Shown: piece by piece, positions 8,288 through 18,013 of the stretch | How positions within the stretch are numbered: the stretch's first letter is position 1 | Layout: the number at the start of each line of letters is the position of its first letter | From: an uncultured Bacteroidota bacterium | GTDB taxonomy: Bacteria > Bacteroidota > Bacteroidia > Flavobacteriales > Flavobacteriaceae | Reading direction: 5' to 3' | Assembly (NCBI GenBank): GCA_913062555.1 | Contig: CAJXVU010000013.1 | Location: forward strand, 23,878 to 87,877 | DNA length: 64,000 nt | The notes under the pieces: generated by a model | The model's database searches: none | Told to the model about the DNA's origin: nothing | What the model saw: only the letters and a program-made list of their open reading frames with translations | Position numbers and translations under genes: made by a program

Positions 8288-9397
8288 ATGAAGTTTCATA
8301 ATCAAATTCTCCTATTATTTCTAGGATATAGTCTATTTTCTTGTGCTCAAAATTCAGACAATCATCAGTCTGACGACCACACATATAATATTGTTGTAAG
8401 CGATTTAGTTATTCCTTGGGGATTTGTGTTTCTTCCTGACGAGTCTATGTTAATTACAGAAAAACATGGCGTACTCACTCATTTTAAAAATGGTAAAAAA
8501 ACATTCGTAAAAGGCCTCCCAGATATAAAAGCGCTTGGTCAAGGTGGATTAATGGATGTTGAATTGCATCCAGACTATAAAACAAATGGATGGATTTATC
8601 TCTCTTTCGCATCCGCCGACGGAGAAGGCAGCGGTGCAAATACGGCAATTATGCGCTGTAAACTTGAGAATAACACTTTAATAGAAAAACAAATGCTTTA
8701 TAAAGCTACTCCAAATAGTACCAGAGGTCAGCATTTTGGCTCAAGAATAGAATTTGATAACAACGGTTATTTGTTTTTTTCAATTGGAGAACGAGGACAA
8801 AGAGATATAAATCCTCAAAATATTAATCGTGACGGTGGAAAAATATATAGATTACATGACGACGGTAGGATTCCTGTAGATAATCCATTTGTTAAAGATC
8901 GTTACTCCAAAAAGGCAATTTATTCTTATGGTCATCGTAATCCTCAGGGGATGGCACTACATCCTGAAACTGGCGCATTATGGACTCATGAGCATGGTCC
9001 ACGTGGAGGGGACGAAATTAATATTATAGCCCCTGGTAAAAACTATGGGTGGCCTCTAGTTAGTTATGGAATCAATTATAGTGGAACCATATTTACAGAT
9101 AACACCGAATTACCAGGAATGGAACAGCCAATACATTATTGGGATCCATCGATCGCTCCTAGTGGTATGGCTTTTATTACAAGTGACATTTATCCCAACT
9201 GGAAAGGGAATTTATTAATAGGCTCATTAAAGTTTCAATACCTAAATCGCTGTGTATTAGTCAACAACAAAATAACCAAGCAAGAAAAACTAATTGAAGG
9301 ATTAGGTCGAGTACGCAGTGTAAAGCTTGGTCCAGATGGTTATATTTATGTCGGTATAGAAAATCTTGGCATAGTTAAAATTATTCCCAAGAAATAA
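8288..9397 (+). CDS. PQQ-dependent aldose sugar dehydrogenase-like lipoprotein
   Basis: This 369-residue protein has a lipoprotein signal (LLFLGYSLFSC, Cys at about 19). It belongs to the soluble glucose/sorbosone dehydrogenase family (E. coli YliI/Asd type), a six-bladed beta-propeller that binds PQQ and oxidises aldoses in the periplasm. Visible motifs are LVIPWGFVFLPDESMLITEK, then GQGGLMDVELHPDY, RGQHFGSRIEFDNNGYLFFS, YSYGHRNPQGMALHP and WTHEHGPRGGDEINI. In the family, a His in the first blade region and the GHRNPQG Arg contribute to catalysis or cofactor binding. It is complete for the family. No PQQ synthesis genes lie in the window, so cofactor must come from elsewhere in the genome or from the environment. 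It is a single gene before udk. Confidence 0.88.
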   Translation: MKFHNQILLLFLGYSLFSCAQNSDNHQSDDHTYNIVVSDLVIPWGFVFLPDESMLITEKHGVLTHFKNGKKTFVKGLPDIKALGQGGLMDVELHPDYKTNGWIYLSFASADGEGSGANTAIMRCKLENNTLIEKQMLYKATPNSTRGQHFGSRIEFDNNGYLFFSIGERGQRDINPQNINRDGGKIYRLHDDGRIPVDNPFVKDRYSKKAIYSYGHRNPQGMALHPETGALWTHEHGPRGGDEINIIAPGKNYGWPLVSYGINYSGTIFTDNTELPGMEQPIHYWDPSIAPSGMAFITSDIYPNWKGNLLIGSLKFQYLNRCVLVNNKITKQEKLIEGLGRVRSVKLGPDGYIYVGIENLGIVKIIPKK

Positions 9398-9400
9398 TAC

Positions 9401-9408
9401 TAAATTTG
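9401..9408 (+). promoter_or_regulatory. -7 element for the udk-mut operon
   Basis: TAAATTTG matches TAnnTTTG exactly and lies 25 bp before the udk ATG. No good -33 TTG is at the usual spacing. Confidence 0.55.
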
Positions 9409-9433
9409 TGCGATCAAATCAAAATAAATAGTC

Positions 9434-10039
9434 ATGCTTATTATTGGAATTGCGGGTGGAACTGGATGCGGAAAAACTACTGTTGTAAATCAGATATTAA
9501 ATGAACTTCCAGAAGGAGAGGTTGGTGTCATTTCGCAAGACTCCTATTATCAAGACACCTCACATCTCAATTATGAATCTCGAATTAAAATTAATTTTGA
9601 TCATCCCAGGTCTATAGATTTTGATCTTTTGGGTGAGCATCTAAAAAGTTTAAAAAACGGGGAGCCAATCCACCAACCGATCTATTCGTTTGCAAATCAT
9701 AATAGAACAGGTGATACCATTTTAACACACGCAAGAAAAGTAATGATTGTTGAAGGCATCTTAATTCTTACTAATCCAAAATTAAGAGAAATGTTTGATA
9801 TAAAAATATTTGTACATGCCGATACTGACGAACGGCTTATACGTCGTTTAAAACGTGATATTGCAGAACGAGGGAGAGATTTAAATGAAGTCCTTACACG
9901 TTACCAATCTACATTAAAACCAATGCACGATCAATTTATTGAGCCTATGAAAGAATATGCCGATATCATAATACCAAATAATAAATATAATACAGTGGCT
10001 GTGGACATCGTTAAAACTATTATTAATGAAAGGCTATAA
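9434..10039 (+). CDS. udk: Uridine kinase
   Basis: The 201-residue protein is a P-loop kinase that phosphorylates uridine and cytidine with ATP or GTP in pyrimidine salvage. The Walker A motif is GIAGGTGCGKTT at residues 5-16. The nucleoside-binding region includes ISQDSYYQD and NFDHPRSIDFDLL, followed by VEGILIL and the Arg-rich lid RLIRRLKRDIAERGRDL. Length is normal for bacterial Udk (about 205-215). Its stop shares the A of the next ATG at 10039, so it is translationally coupled to the FtsB-like gene. It heads the operon leading to methylmalonyl-CoA mutase. Confidence 0.95.
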   Translation: MLIIGIAGGTGCGKTTVVNQILNELPEGEVGVISQDSYYQDTSHLNYESRIKINFDHPRSIDFDLLGEHLKSLKNGEPIHQPIYSFANHNRTGDTILTHARKVMIVEGILILTNPKLREMFDIKIFVHADTDERLIRRLKRDIAERGRDLNEVLTRYQSTLKPMHDQFIEPMKEYADIIIPNNKYNTVAVDIVKTIINERL

Positions 10040-10374
10040 TGAATAAGCTTAACACGAAATACAAACGATATATTAAACCCTTTAAGAATATCTTCTTTCT
10101 TATTTTTATTGTGTTTTCTGTATGGATGCTTTTTTTTGACTCCAACTCATGGTTTATACACAATGAACTAAACAATGATATTGAAGCGCTGGAAAATGAA
10201 AAAGAATATTATAAAGAAGGAATCGAAAAAGATAGTAAAGAAATCAAAGAACTCAATAATGATAAGGGCTTAGAAAAATATGGTAGGGAAAAATATCATA
10301 TGAAAAAGGAGAATGAAGAAATTTACTTAATTGAATACGAAGATAGCATTGCAAAACAAAAAAAGGATGAATAA
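10039..10374 (+). CDS. Septum-formation initiator (FtsB/DivIC-like) protein
   Basis: The product is 111 residues: a short basic N-terminus, one membrane segment (FLIFIVFSVWMLFF, about residues 22-37), then a periplasmic coiled coil (LNNDIEALENEKEYYKEGIE) and a short tail. This is the FtsB/DivIC layout; these proteins bridge division proteins in the FtsQLB complex at the septum. The YGREKYHMKKENEEIYLI segment after the coil is typical of the family. It overlaps udk by 1 bp and the next gene by 8 bp, so all are coexpressed. Confidence 0.88.
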   Translation: MNKLNTKYKRYIKPFKNIFFLIFIVFSVWMLFFDSNSWFIHNELNNDIEALENEKEYYKEGIEKDSKEIKELNNDKGLEKYGREKYHMKKENEEIYLIEYEDSIAKQKKDE

Positions 10375-11740
10375 ATCGCTGTTTAACGAATTTGATCCCA
10401 TTACAGCTAAGGCCTGGAAACTAAAGATTCAATCAGATTTAAAAGGAGTAGATTATAACGATGCTCTAATTTGGAATTCCATAGAAGGTATTGATGTCAA
10501 ACCTTTTTATCATAATGATGATCAAAATGAGTTCAATAATAATTGCAACACCAAGGCGGCCCAATGGAATATTTGTCAGGCGGTATATGTTATGGATGTT
10601 GAACCTGCCAATGCAAAGGCAATAAATGCGCTTCAAAGAGGAGCCGAAAGTATAAAATTCATACTCCCTTCCAAAAATATTTCAATTGAAGCATTATTAC
10701 AAAATATAGATGTAGTCACTACCCCAATTCATTTTAAAATGAATTTCCTTTCCAAGGAATTCACCAATTCCATTAATCAACTGGCTTTAAAATACAATGG
10801 TTCATTTTATGTCCAAACAGATATAATTGGCAATCTCGCGAAATCAGGAAATTGGTATTCAAATTATGAGGACGATCACCATTCTTTAAATGCCATTATT
10901 ATGAGTACATCGGCATTAAAATCTTCTATTTCTATTGACGTTGCTTTATATCAAAATGCTGGAGCTACAATAATTCAACAATTGGCATATGCTATAGCCC
11001 ATACCAATGAATATCTAAATAATTTTGGTGATAAAATTCAAGACAGCATCACATTTAATGTTTCTGTAGGATCTAATTATTTCTTCGAAATTGCCAAACT
11101 GCGTGCCCTAAGGTTGTTATGGAAAACTCTGGCTTCAGAATATTATGACCATATTCCTAATTGTCATATTAATGTTGTTCCCAGTAAAAGAAATAAGACC
11201 ATATACGATTACAATACAAATATGTTGCGAAGCACAACAGAATGTATGAGTGCAATTCTAGGTGGTGCAAATACGATTACAAATTTACCTTATGATGCCA
11301 TTTATCATAAAGACAATGAATTTGGAGAACGCATTGCAAGAAACCAATTACTGGTACTAAAACATGAAAGTTATTTTAATAAAGTGAACAATCCAGCTGA
11401 GGGAAGTTATTACATCGAAACTTTAACACAGCAATTTGCAGAAAAAAGCCTCGAATTATTCAAAAATATAGAAAAAAGTGGCGGTTTTTTAAAACAATTA
11501 ATAGAAGGAACTATCCAAAGAAAAATAAAGGAAAGTGATGCTAATGAAAAACAACAATTTACTTCAGGTAAAATTGTGCTCTTAGGAACCAATAAGTACC
11601 CCAACTTAGATGATAAAATGTCAGATGACTTAGAGTTATATCCATTTAGTAAAAGCAAAACAAGAAAAACATTAATTGAACCAATAATAGAAAAACGTCT
11701 TGCCGAAACGGTCGAACAAGAACGTTTAAAAAAGGAATAA
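10367..11740 (+). CDS. mutA: Methylmalonyl-CoA mutase small (beta) subunit
   Basis: The start is taken at ATG 10367, which overlaps the previous stop; a TTG 12 codons upstream is less likely. The product is 457 residues. It resembles the TIM-barrel half of methylmalonyl-CoA mutase (FFEIAKLRALRLLWKTLASE, then RSTTECMSAILGGANTITNL and NPAEGSYYIETLTQQFAEKS) but has no C-terminal cobalamin-binding domain, the hallmark of the non-catalytic subunit. With the large subunit it interconverts succinyl-CoA and (R)-methylmalonyl-CoA in propionate metabolism. It is shorter than actinobacterial small subunits (about 610-640), as is common in Bacteroidota. Two lipoprotein genes separate it from mutB in one operon. 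Confidence 0.92.
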   Translation: MNKSLFNEFDPITAKAWKLKIQSDLKGVDYNDALIWNSIEGIDVKPFYHNDDQNEFNNNCNTKAAQWNICQAVYVMDVEPANAKAINALQRGAESIKFILPSKNISIEALLQNIDVVTTPIHFKMNFLSKEFTNSINQLALKYNGSFYVQTDIIGNLAKSGNWYSNYEDDHHSLNAIIMSTSALKSSISIDVALYQNAGATIIQQLAYAIAHTNEYLNNFGDKIQDSITFNVSVGSNYFFEIAKLRALRLLWKTLASEYYDHIPNCHINVVPSKRNKTIYDYNTNMLRSTTECMSAILGGANTITNLPYDAIYHKDNEFGERIARNQLLVLKHESYFNKVNNPAEGSYYIETLTQQFAEKSLELFKNIEKSGGFLKQLIEGTIQRKIKESDANEKQQFTSGKIVLLGTNKYPNLDDKMSDDLELYPFSKSKTRKTLIEPIIEKRLAETVEQERLKKE

Positions 11741-12427
11741 ATGAAAAAAAATATTATTTTATTATCAATAATTGCACTTCAATTTAATAGCTGCAAACAA
11801 CAAAATTTAGATTATAAATATTCTGATAAAGACAAATTAGTAAAATGCTCATCTCAAGAGATGGAATTAGTCAAAGAAGCAGTATATGAATTTGAAAATT
11901 ATATTTCTAAACATTATACTTTCCTCGGAAAATCTACAGCTGAAGGCTATCATAATTATATTGAGTTACTCTATGATAATAGACCTCCAGCAAAAGAATT
12001 TTTTAGTGATCATTTAAAAGAAATTGTTACTGCTTTGAAAAATGCAGAAAACTTATACCATATAAATGGAAACAAAACGAGGCTCAATTATAACCATGAA
12101 TTAGTGAACTGCATCATTGAAAACATTAAAGATGAACAAATAAAAAGCTCATTATATGCTATGATTCCATACAATACACTTAGTGCTGTAACATTGGCTC
12201 CAATTTTGTATTCAAAAAAATTGACCATGGCAAAAGAGGATCGAGCATTGGCTACTTATGTTGCCTTAGATATGTTTTACACAAAACTAATTTATATGAG
12301 TTTGCCAGACTACAAAGAAGAGCCATTTAAAAATAGATTAGATTTTGACATCAAGAATCACAATGCGGAATCGATAATAGATAGAAGGTCGTTAACAAAA
12401 AACAAAAAAGATAGTTCAAAAAACTAA
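11741..12427 (+). CDS. Lipoprotein of unknown function in the mutAB operon
   Basis: The protein has 228 residues with a lipoprotein signal (LLSIIALQFNSC, Cys at 18). The rest looks largely helical (EMELVKEAVYEFENYISKHY, KEIVTALKNAENLYH, DRALATYVALDMFYTKLIYM). I recognise no family. Its ATG directly follows the mutA stop, so it is translationally linked. The C-terminus is Lys/Asn/Ser-rich. Its place inside the operon is striking for an envelope protein beside a cytosolic enzyme, but no functional link can be shown. Confidence 0.7.
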   Translation: MKKNIILLSIIALQFNSCKQQNLDYKYSDKDKLVKCSSQEMELVKEAVYEFENYISKHYTFLGKSTAEGYHNYIELLYDNRPPAKEFFSDHLKEIVTALKNAENLYHINGNKTRLNYNHELVNCIIENIKDEQIKSSLYAMIPYNTLSAVTLAPILYSKKLTMAKEDRALATYVALDMFYTKLIYMSLPDYKEEPFKNRLDFDIKNHNAESIIDRRSLTKNKKDSSKN

Positions 12428-12456
12428 CTAGTCTCAAAACAATAGAATAAATTATA

Positions 12457-13089
12457 ATGCGCAGAAAATCAATACAATATTTTTACCTAATGGTCCTCTC
12501 AGCCATTATATTTTCTTGTCTGAATTCAAACGAAGAAAATAATAACTGGTTAGAGAATAATAAAATATCTGGCAAATATCATCTTCTAGAAGACCATGGT
12601 TCCAAAGTCTATTTACCATTAGATTTTGAAAGATATTCATTATCCAAATATCAAAGACTCCTCGATTCATTGTCTACTAAAAAGGCCTATAAATTTGAGA
12701 CGGAACATTTAAATATATTGAGTAAAATGGAAGGAGCTCTATATATCTATTTCGACAAAAACACGGGATCAACCTGCACCATTAATACAATCCCCTATTA
12801 CCCATTCAACAAAGATAATGCGGGTCAGATATTAGGATTAATCCAAGCCAATCACCAGAAAGTATCTAAAAAAAGTGAATCAACTTTTACGAAAGTCACA
12901 GCAAAATATGGTGGAAATTCAAAACAACAATTATTCAAAACCATTTATAAAGTAAATAGTAAAAAGTTTAAAATTGATGTTTATAGTGCTGCTTATATTA
13001 TTTCTTCAAATGATAAAACCGTTTTTATTCAACTCACTACAGGAATTAATACTGATTTCGATCCATTTATTGATAAACTGATGCTATAA
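12457..13089 (+). CDS. Second lipoprotein of unknown function in the mutAB operon
   Basis: The protein has 210 residues with a lipoprotein signal ([11 protein letters not shown], Cys at about 21). The mature part is a mixed alpha/beta protein with segments such as [40 protein letters not shown] and [20 protein letters not shown]. No known family is evident to me. Its stop shares an A with the mutB ATG at 13089, so ribosomes probably pass directly to mutB. The pattern of positions suggests an outer-membrane or periplasmic helper, but this is inference. Confidence 0.7.
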   Translation: MRRKSIQYFYLMVLSAIIFSCLNSNEENNNWLENNKISGKYHLLEDHGSKVYLPLDFERYSLSKYQRLLDSLSTKKAYKFETEHLNILSKMEGALYIYFDKNTGSTCTINTIPYYPFNKDNAGQILGLIQANHQKVSKKSESTFTKVTAKYGGNSKQQLFKTIYKVNSKKFKIDVYSAAYIISSNDKTVFIQLTTGINTDFDPFIDKLML

Positions 13090-15221
13090 TGTCAAGAAAA
13101 GACCTCCAACATATCGCACTAAATCAAGACTCAGTAAAACAACAAGATACTGAGCAAGCATCTTTTTTAACTGCTGAAAATATAGAGGTAAAATCGACAT
13201 ATACAAAGGCCGATTTAACAAATATTGAACATATCAACTTTGTGGCTGGTATTGCACCAAATTTGAGGGGGCCATATAGCACCATGTATGTTCGTAGACC
13301 TTGGACGATTCGTCAATATGCAGGGTTTTCTACGGCAGAGGAAAGTAATGCATTCTATAGACGTAATTTAGAAGCTGGCCAAAAGGGACTATCTGTTGCC
13401 TTTGATTTGGCAACTCACCGAGGATATGACAGTGATCACGAACGTGTAGTGGGGGATGTTGGAAAAGCCGGAGTAGCAATTGATTCTGTTGAGGATATGA
13501 AAATTCTTTTCGATCAAATTCCACTAGATAAAATGTCGGTTTCAATGACTATGAATGGCGCCGTTTTACCTATCATGGCCTTCTATATTATTGCTGCCCA
13601 AGAACAAGGTGTGAAATTAGATCAATTGGCTGGAACCATTCAAAATGATATTCTAAAGGAGTTTATGGTTAGAAACACGTACATCTATCCGCCATCACCT
13701 TCCATGAATATTATTTCTGATATTTTTGATTTCACGAGTAAAAATATGCCAAAGTTTAATAGTATTAGTATTTCCGGATACCATATGCAGGAAGCTGGTG
13801 CTACCTGTGATATTGAATTGGCTTATACTTTAGCTGATGGTTTAGAATATATTAGAAAAGGACTTGAAGCAGGAATGGACATTGACACATTCGCCCCACG
13901 ATTATCCTTCTTTTGGGCTATTGGCATGAACCATTTTATGGAAATAGCAAAATTACGTGCGGCACGCATGCTCTGGGCAAAATTGCTAAAACAATTTAAT
14001 CCTAAAAACAAAAAATCATTAGCATTACGGACACATTGTCAAACCAGTGGTTGGAGTTTAACCGAGCAAGATCCATTTAATAATGTATCCAGAACTTGTA
14101 TTGAAGCTGCTGCTGCTGCATTTGGAGGAACGCAAAGTTTACACACCAATGCATTAGACGAAGCCATTGCGCTGCCTACTGATTTTTCGGCTAGAATAGC
14201 TCGAAATACTCAAATATTTCTTCAAGAAGAAACTGAAATCACTAAAACAGTCGATCCTTGGGCAGGAAGTTATTATGTTGAAAAACTCACTCATGATATT
14301 GTACATAAAGCATGGACACTTATAGAAGAAGTTGAAGCTTTAGGGGGAATGACTAAAGCTATTGAAGCAGGAGTTCCCAAAATTAGGATAGAGGAAGCTG
14401 CAGCTCGTAAACAAGCACGAATAGATTCTGGTCAAGATATTATTGTTGGTGTTAATAAATACAAATTAAAAGAAGAGGATCCATTACATATCCTAGAAGT
14501 CGATAATCAAACGGTTCGAAAAGCTCAAATTGAGCGATTAAAAAGCATAAAATCTGAACGAAATTCAATTAAGGTTAAAGCACTATTATCGAAATTAACA
14601 GAGGCAGGACGTACAGGAAATGAAAATTTACTAGCTTTAGCAATTGAAGCGGCTCGTGAACGTGCAACCTTAGGTGAGATTAGTGATGCTTTAGAAGTAT
14701 CATTTGGCCGTTATAAAGCACAGATAAAATCATTTTCAGGCGTGTATAGTAAAGAAATAAAAGACGATAGCTCATTTAAAAAAGCAAAACAATTAGCAGA
14801 TCAATTTGCTGATCAAGATGGTCGAAGACCACGAATTATGATTGCAAAAATGGGACAAGATGGACATGATCGTGGAGCTAAGGTTGTTGCCACTGGTTAT
14901 GCTGATGTAGGCTTTGATGTTGATATTGGCCCATTATTTCAAACTCCTAAAGAAGCCGCAAAACAAGCAGTAGAAAACGATGTGCATATCTTAGGTGTCT
15001 CTTCTTTAGCTGCAGGACATAAAACATTAGTTCCTCAAGTCCTTAAAGAATTAAAAATATATGGCAGGGATGATATTATGGTTGTTGTTGGAGGTGTAAT
15101 CCCTAAACAAGATTACCAATTTTTATTTGATGCCGGTGCCGTTGCTGTATTTGGCCCTGGAACCAAAATTAGTGAGGCCGCCATAAAAATTTTAGAAATA
15201 TTAATTGATGCCGAAGTCTAA
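13089..15221 (+). CDS. mutB: Methylmalonyl-CoA mutase large (alpha) subunit
   Basis: The 710-residue catalytic subunit isomerises (R)-methylmalonyl-CoA and succinyl-CoA through adenosylcobalamin radicals. The N-terminal TIM barrel has the substrate-channel signature [20 protein letters not shown], then [18 protein letters not shown] and DPWAGSYY. The C-terminal cobalamin domain has the base-off motif DxHxxG in [16 protein letters not shown] (about residues 587-603), then [15 protein letters not shown] and the late GGVIP. Length is normal for the family (about 710-730). It is the last gene of the operon and is followed by a strong terminator. Meaning for the cell: use or production of propionyl-CoA, for example from branched amino acids or odd-chain fatty acids. 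Confidence 0.97.
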   Translation: MSRKDLQHIALNQDSVKQQDTEQASFLTAENIEVKSTYTKADLTNIEHINFVAGIAPNLRGPYSTMYVRRPWTIRQYAGFSTAEESNAFYRRNLEAGQKGLSVAFDLATHRGYDSDHERVVGDVGKAGVAIDSVEDMKILFDQIPLDKMSVSMTMNGAVLPIMAFYIIAAQEQGVKLDQLAGTIQNDILKEFMVRNTYIYPPSPSMNIISDIFDFTSKNMPKFNSISISGYHMQEAGATCDIELAYTLADGLEYIRKGLEAGMDIDTFAPRLSFFWAIGMNHFMEIAKLRAARMLWAKLLKQFNPKNKKSLALRTHCQTSGWSLTEQDPFNNVSRTCIEAAAAAFGGTQSLHTNALDEAIALPTDFSARIARNTQIFLQEETEITKTVDPWAGSYYVEKLTHDIVHKAWTLIEEVEALGGMTKAIEAGVPKIRIEEAAARKQARIDSGQDIIVGVNKYKLKEEDPLHILEVDNQTVRKAQIERLKSIKSERNSIKVKALLSKLTEAGRTGNENLLALAIEAARERATLGEISDALEVSFGRYKAQIKSFSGVYSKEIKDDSSFKKAKQLADQFADQDGRRPRIMIAKMGQDGHDRGAKVVATGYADVGFDVDIGPLFQTPKEAAKQAVENDVHILGVSSLAAGHKTLVPQVLKELKIYGRDDIMVVVGGVIPKQDYQFLFDAGAVAVFGPGTKISEAAIKILEILIDAEV

Positions 15222-15245
15222 TTTCTGCTTCTTAAATTAAAACAT

Positions 15246-15284
15246 AAAAAAAAGGAGTTATTGAATACCAATAGCTCCTTTTTT
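15246..15284. terminator. Bidirectional terminator between mutB and the porin gene
   Basis: A long stem (AAAAAAGGAGTTATTG with CAATAGCTCCTTTTTT, one G-U pair) around a short loop, with A and T runs on both sides. It can end mutB on the plus strand and the nirK operon on the minus strand. Confidence 0.92.
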
Positions 15285-15308
15285 CAAATATTAAAATCAA
15301 TCTTAAAT

Positions 15309-16562
15309 CTATTCTTTTTTATAAGAAAATAATTTCGGTTTAAATACAAACATTGCCCAACCCCAATTATTAGTGGCATTGTGATCCCCTCCTTTTAAAA
15401 CCTCCATCGTTTCAGTTGCAAACATTTGCGAGTACCCTACTTGTAAAGTAATATTACTGGCTACTTTGTATCCAAAAGTTAAATCAATTTCAGTCCCTAA
15501 ACGATCACTCATTTTTACTCCTGAACCATCAATAACTGTTGCTGCCGCAGAAAATAGGTGTGGCACTATAGCAAATGAATATTTATCCTTTTGATATTTT
15601 AAATTTGCACTAAAATCAACCAATCCAACAGATTTGCTATGATTCCCCACATAGAAATAATCCATCCATCCGTTAAATTTATGATTAGTTCCAAACCAAG
15701 GACTAAAGGATTTTAGCTTATTATTTGTAGCATTCATATCTGTTCCAGAAAGCAATTCAACACCCAAGCCGGCATTTAAAGTCCCACTTAATTTATAACT
15801 CATGTTGGCTGCAACATTATAGGCGCTTAAATCAACATCAGCAATTTTTCCTGTTTGGAAATATAATGAAGCGTCTGCTTTAAATTTAGTCTTACCATAA
15901 GTAAAACGTGATCCAATAGTTTGATTATAATCAACCTTTTGCTCACCATTATTATCAAAAGCGAGTCCGTTATTTAGCATCAAAAAGCTCAATGAAGCAT
16001 TATTAAAATTGGTATGATACCATACATATTGAAAAGCCTTATTGTTATTTGCGATATAGTCTTGAGAAAATAGAGATTCGGAGTTTTCATTAATAGCCAA
16101 ACCAAAATCTAATCGCGATTTGTCATTAGGGGTATAAATAGCAACTAGGGCATCATGCCTTCTCGCTTGCTGCACCCAATTTACGCTACCAAAAATTCGT
16201 TGATCATCATAACTAATTTCTTGACGCCCAATTTTCAACGAGAACTCTGGACTTAAAAATGCTTGTGCCCAAGCCTCGTGAATAGATACTGCATTCGCAT
16301 CATTCGTTGAGAGTGTAGGTTCATCCCCCCATACTCTTACACTTTGAAAAGAAATAAACGTATTTAGTTTTTCGCTTTCATATTTAAAATTTAGTCTAGA
16401 TCGTTGTGACACAAATGTTGCTGCATCCATTCCATCTGGAGCTAAAGTTTTATAACCATGTCGATATTCAAATCGTGGTCTAAATTCTGCTGAGACGTCC
16501 AACTCTTGTGCGGACACAAAACAGGTAATTGATAAAAATAAAAAGACTACTAAATTTTTCAT
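15309..16562 (-). CDS. Outer-membrane porin, alginate-export (AlgE)-like family
   Basis: The 417-residue protein has a signal peptide ending at CFVSAQ and then alternating amphipathic strands to the end, as in a large beta barrel. Characteristic segments are FRPRFEYRHGY, SQRSRLNFKYESEKLNTFIS, VRVWGDE and LKIGRQEISYDDQRIFGSVN (the family's GRQ..YDDQR.FG signature), and it ends FKPKLFSYKKE. These barrels are annotated as alginate-export-like in Bacteroidota but act on varied small anions. It is the last gene of the nirK cluster, 29 bp after ric, which suggests a role in nitrite or nitrate passage or general uptake under low oxygen; that role is inference. Confidence 0.8.
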   Translation of the reverse strand: MKNLVVFLFLSITCFVSAQELDVSAEFRPRFEYRHGYKTLAPDGMDAATFVSQRSRLNFKYESEKLNTFISFQSVRVWGDEPTLSTNDANAVSIHEAWAQAFLSPEFSLKIGRQEISYDDQRIFGSVNWVQQARRHDALVAIYTPNDKSRLDFGLAINENSESLFSQDYIANNNKAFQYVWYHTNFNNASLSFLMLNNGLAFDNNGEQKVDYNQTIGSRFTYGKTKFKADASLYFQTGKIADVDLSAYNVAANMSYKLSGTLNAGLGVELLSGTDMNATNNKLKSFSPWFGTNHKFNGWMDYFYVGNHSKSVGLVDFSANLKYQKDKYSFAIVPHLFSAAATVIDGSGVKMSDRLGTEIDLTFGYKVASNITLQVGYSQMFATETMEVLKGGDHNATNNWGWAMFVFKPKLFSYKKE

Positions 16563-16591
16563 CGTATTGTGTTTTATGAATTAATATAAAA

Positions 16592-17305
16592 TTATAATTC
16601 TTTCTCTAACTGAATTGCCTTAGGGTGCAAAATATTATTCTCTAAATGAATATGCTGATGTAAATCTTGCTCAAATTCATCCAACTTTGCATACAAGGCT
16701 CTAAATGTATTACAAGCTTCTTCCGGTGGTGTATAATTATTTGTCAAGTAAGCAATTGTTTTAAAAATATCACCAGCAGATTCATGCTCGGCTTCCATCA
16801 TTTGAATAGGATTATTAACCGAACCAAATGGTGGCAGTGTTACAGACCCATTTTCATTTTTAAGAATCACTAATTTCTTAATATATGGAAATAAAATAAT
16901 TTCCTCTTTTTTCATGTGAGATGTTAACTCATTAGCCACCTCGTTAAACAGCGTGTTTATTTCTAAAACCTCACTATAATGATGTCCATGAACCTCAGCT
17001 ACCCTATTTGAATATTGAAGAATTAAAGGAATTGATTCTTCAACGTAACTATGATGTACATTAACAATATGATCCATTAAAAAGTCTAATTCCCAAGTAT
17101 TATAATTATAGGCTCGAGGAGCGTCGTCAACCGCTAAAAGTTCCGCTTTCAATTGCTGAACATCTACATCCTTTTTTTCACAAGCTCTATCAATGCTAAT
17201 TCCCCCTCCACAGCAAAAATCAATACCATATTTTTTAAACACATGTGCTGTTTTTATATTTTCAGCCACTACTTCTGCTACCGTTTTGTCTTCTATTGTT
17301 GTCAT
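16592..17305 (-). CDS. ric: Iron-sulfur cluster repair di-iron protein (Ric/ScdA/YtfE)
   Basis: The protein has 237 residues. The N-terminal ScdA-type domain carries KKYGIDFCCGGGISIDRACE. The C-terminal hemerythrin-like domain supplies iron-binding His and Glu: HIVNVHHSYVEESIPLI, then HMKKEEIILFPYI, EAEHESAGDIF and DLHQHIHLENNILHPKA. RIC proteins repair iron-sulfur clusters damaged by nitric oxide and oxidants. Its place in a nitrite-reductase cluster fits, because NirK makes NO. It follows the Sco gene by 30 bp on the same strand. Confidence 0.95.
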   Translation of the reverse strand: MTTIEDKTVAEVVAENIKTAHVFKKYGIDFCCGGGISIDRACEKKDVDVQQLKAELLAVDDAPRAYNYNTWELDFLMDHIVNVHHSYVEESIPLILQYSNRVAEVHGHHYSEVLEINTLFNEVANELTSHMKKEEIILFPYIKKLVILKNENGSVTLPPFGSVNNPIQMMEAEHESAGDIFKTIAYLTNNYTPPEEACNTFRALYAKLDEFEQDLHQHIHLENNILHPKAIQLEKEL

Positions 17306-17335
17306 AATTATTATTTATATTACAAAAAGTAATTG

Positions 17336-17950
17336 TTAATTTGTCTCAGCCAAATCAAGAATGGTTTTCACAGTTTCTTTATTATCCACTCCTAAACCTT
17401 CTTGCTGATGTACCATTACACCATTAGTATCAAACACACTAATAATATTTGAATGTGAAAAATCCATAGGTGATATTTTTTTATAATTCACAGCTAATAC
17501 CGCTGCAAATTCTCTAGTCATCTCGATGCTACTTCTTAAAAACAGCCATTGCTCCGATTCCATATTATTTTCTTTTGCAAAGGCTTTAAGGCGTGTAGGT
17601 GTATCTGTTTCTGGATCAATACTTACTAAAATAAGTTTAACTTTTCCTTTATTATTCTTCGGAATTTGAGCTTCAATATTTCTCATATCAGAAACCAATC
17701 TTGGACAGGCCGCTTTACAGGTTGTATAAATCATAACCATTACCAAAATATCACCTTTAAGAGATTTTAACTCGATGTCTACATTATCTTGAGTGGTCCA
17801 AGTAGACGGTAAATTGAATATAGATAGTTCTAAGATTTCATTTGACACCGCTTCTTTTGGACTAATATCAGAAGCTATATTAGTGTTTTTATTATTCTTA
17901 CATGATGTAATAACTAGTGCTATTACAAGAATTTTTATAAGTGCTTTCAT
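17336..17950 (-). CDS. Sco/SenC-family copper chaperone lipoprotein
   Basis: The protein has 204 residues with a lipoprotein signal (IALVITSC, Cys17). It has the thioredoxin fold of Sco proteins. The copper-binding CxxxC is Cys78-KAA-Cys82 in MIYTTCKAACPRLVSDM, followed by LILVSIDPETDTPTRLKAFA and the third ligand His in MDFSHSNIISVF. Sco proteins deliver copper to cupredoxin or oxidase centres. In this operon the client is probably NirK, which needs type 1 and type 2 copper. It lies between the FGE-like gene and ric. Confidence 0.93.
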   Translation of the reverse strand: MKALIKILVIALVITSCKNNKNTNIASDISPKEAVSNEILELSIFNLPSTWTTQDNVDIELKSLKGDILVMVMIYTTCKAACPRLVSDMRNIEAQIPKNNKGKVKLILVSIDPETDTPTRLKAFAKENNMESEQWLFLRSSIEMTREFAAVLAVNYKKISPMDFSHSNIISVFDTNGVMVHQQEGLGVDNKETVKTILDLAETN

Positions 17951-18013
17951 AGCTTTATAATTATTTTTAAAATATTCACATGCCGTTCAAAACGTCATAC
18001 TTAATGTTATCAT

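Noticed and set aside
10331..10366. TTG start for mutA 12 codons upstream
   Set aside because: It would overlap the FtsB-like gene by 44 bp and adds residues unlike the family; ATG 10367 fits better.
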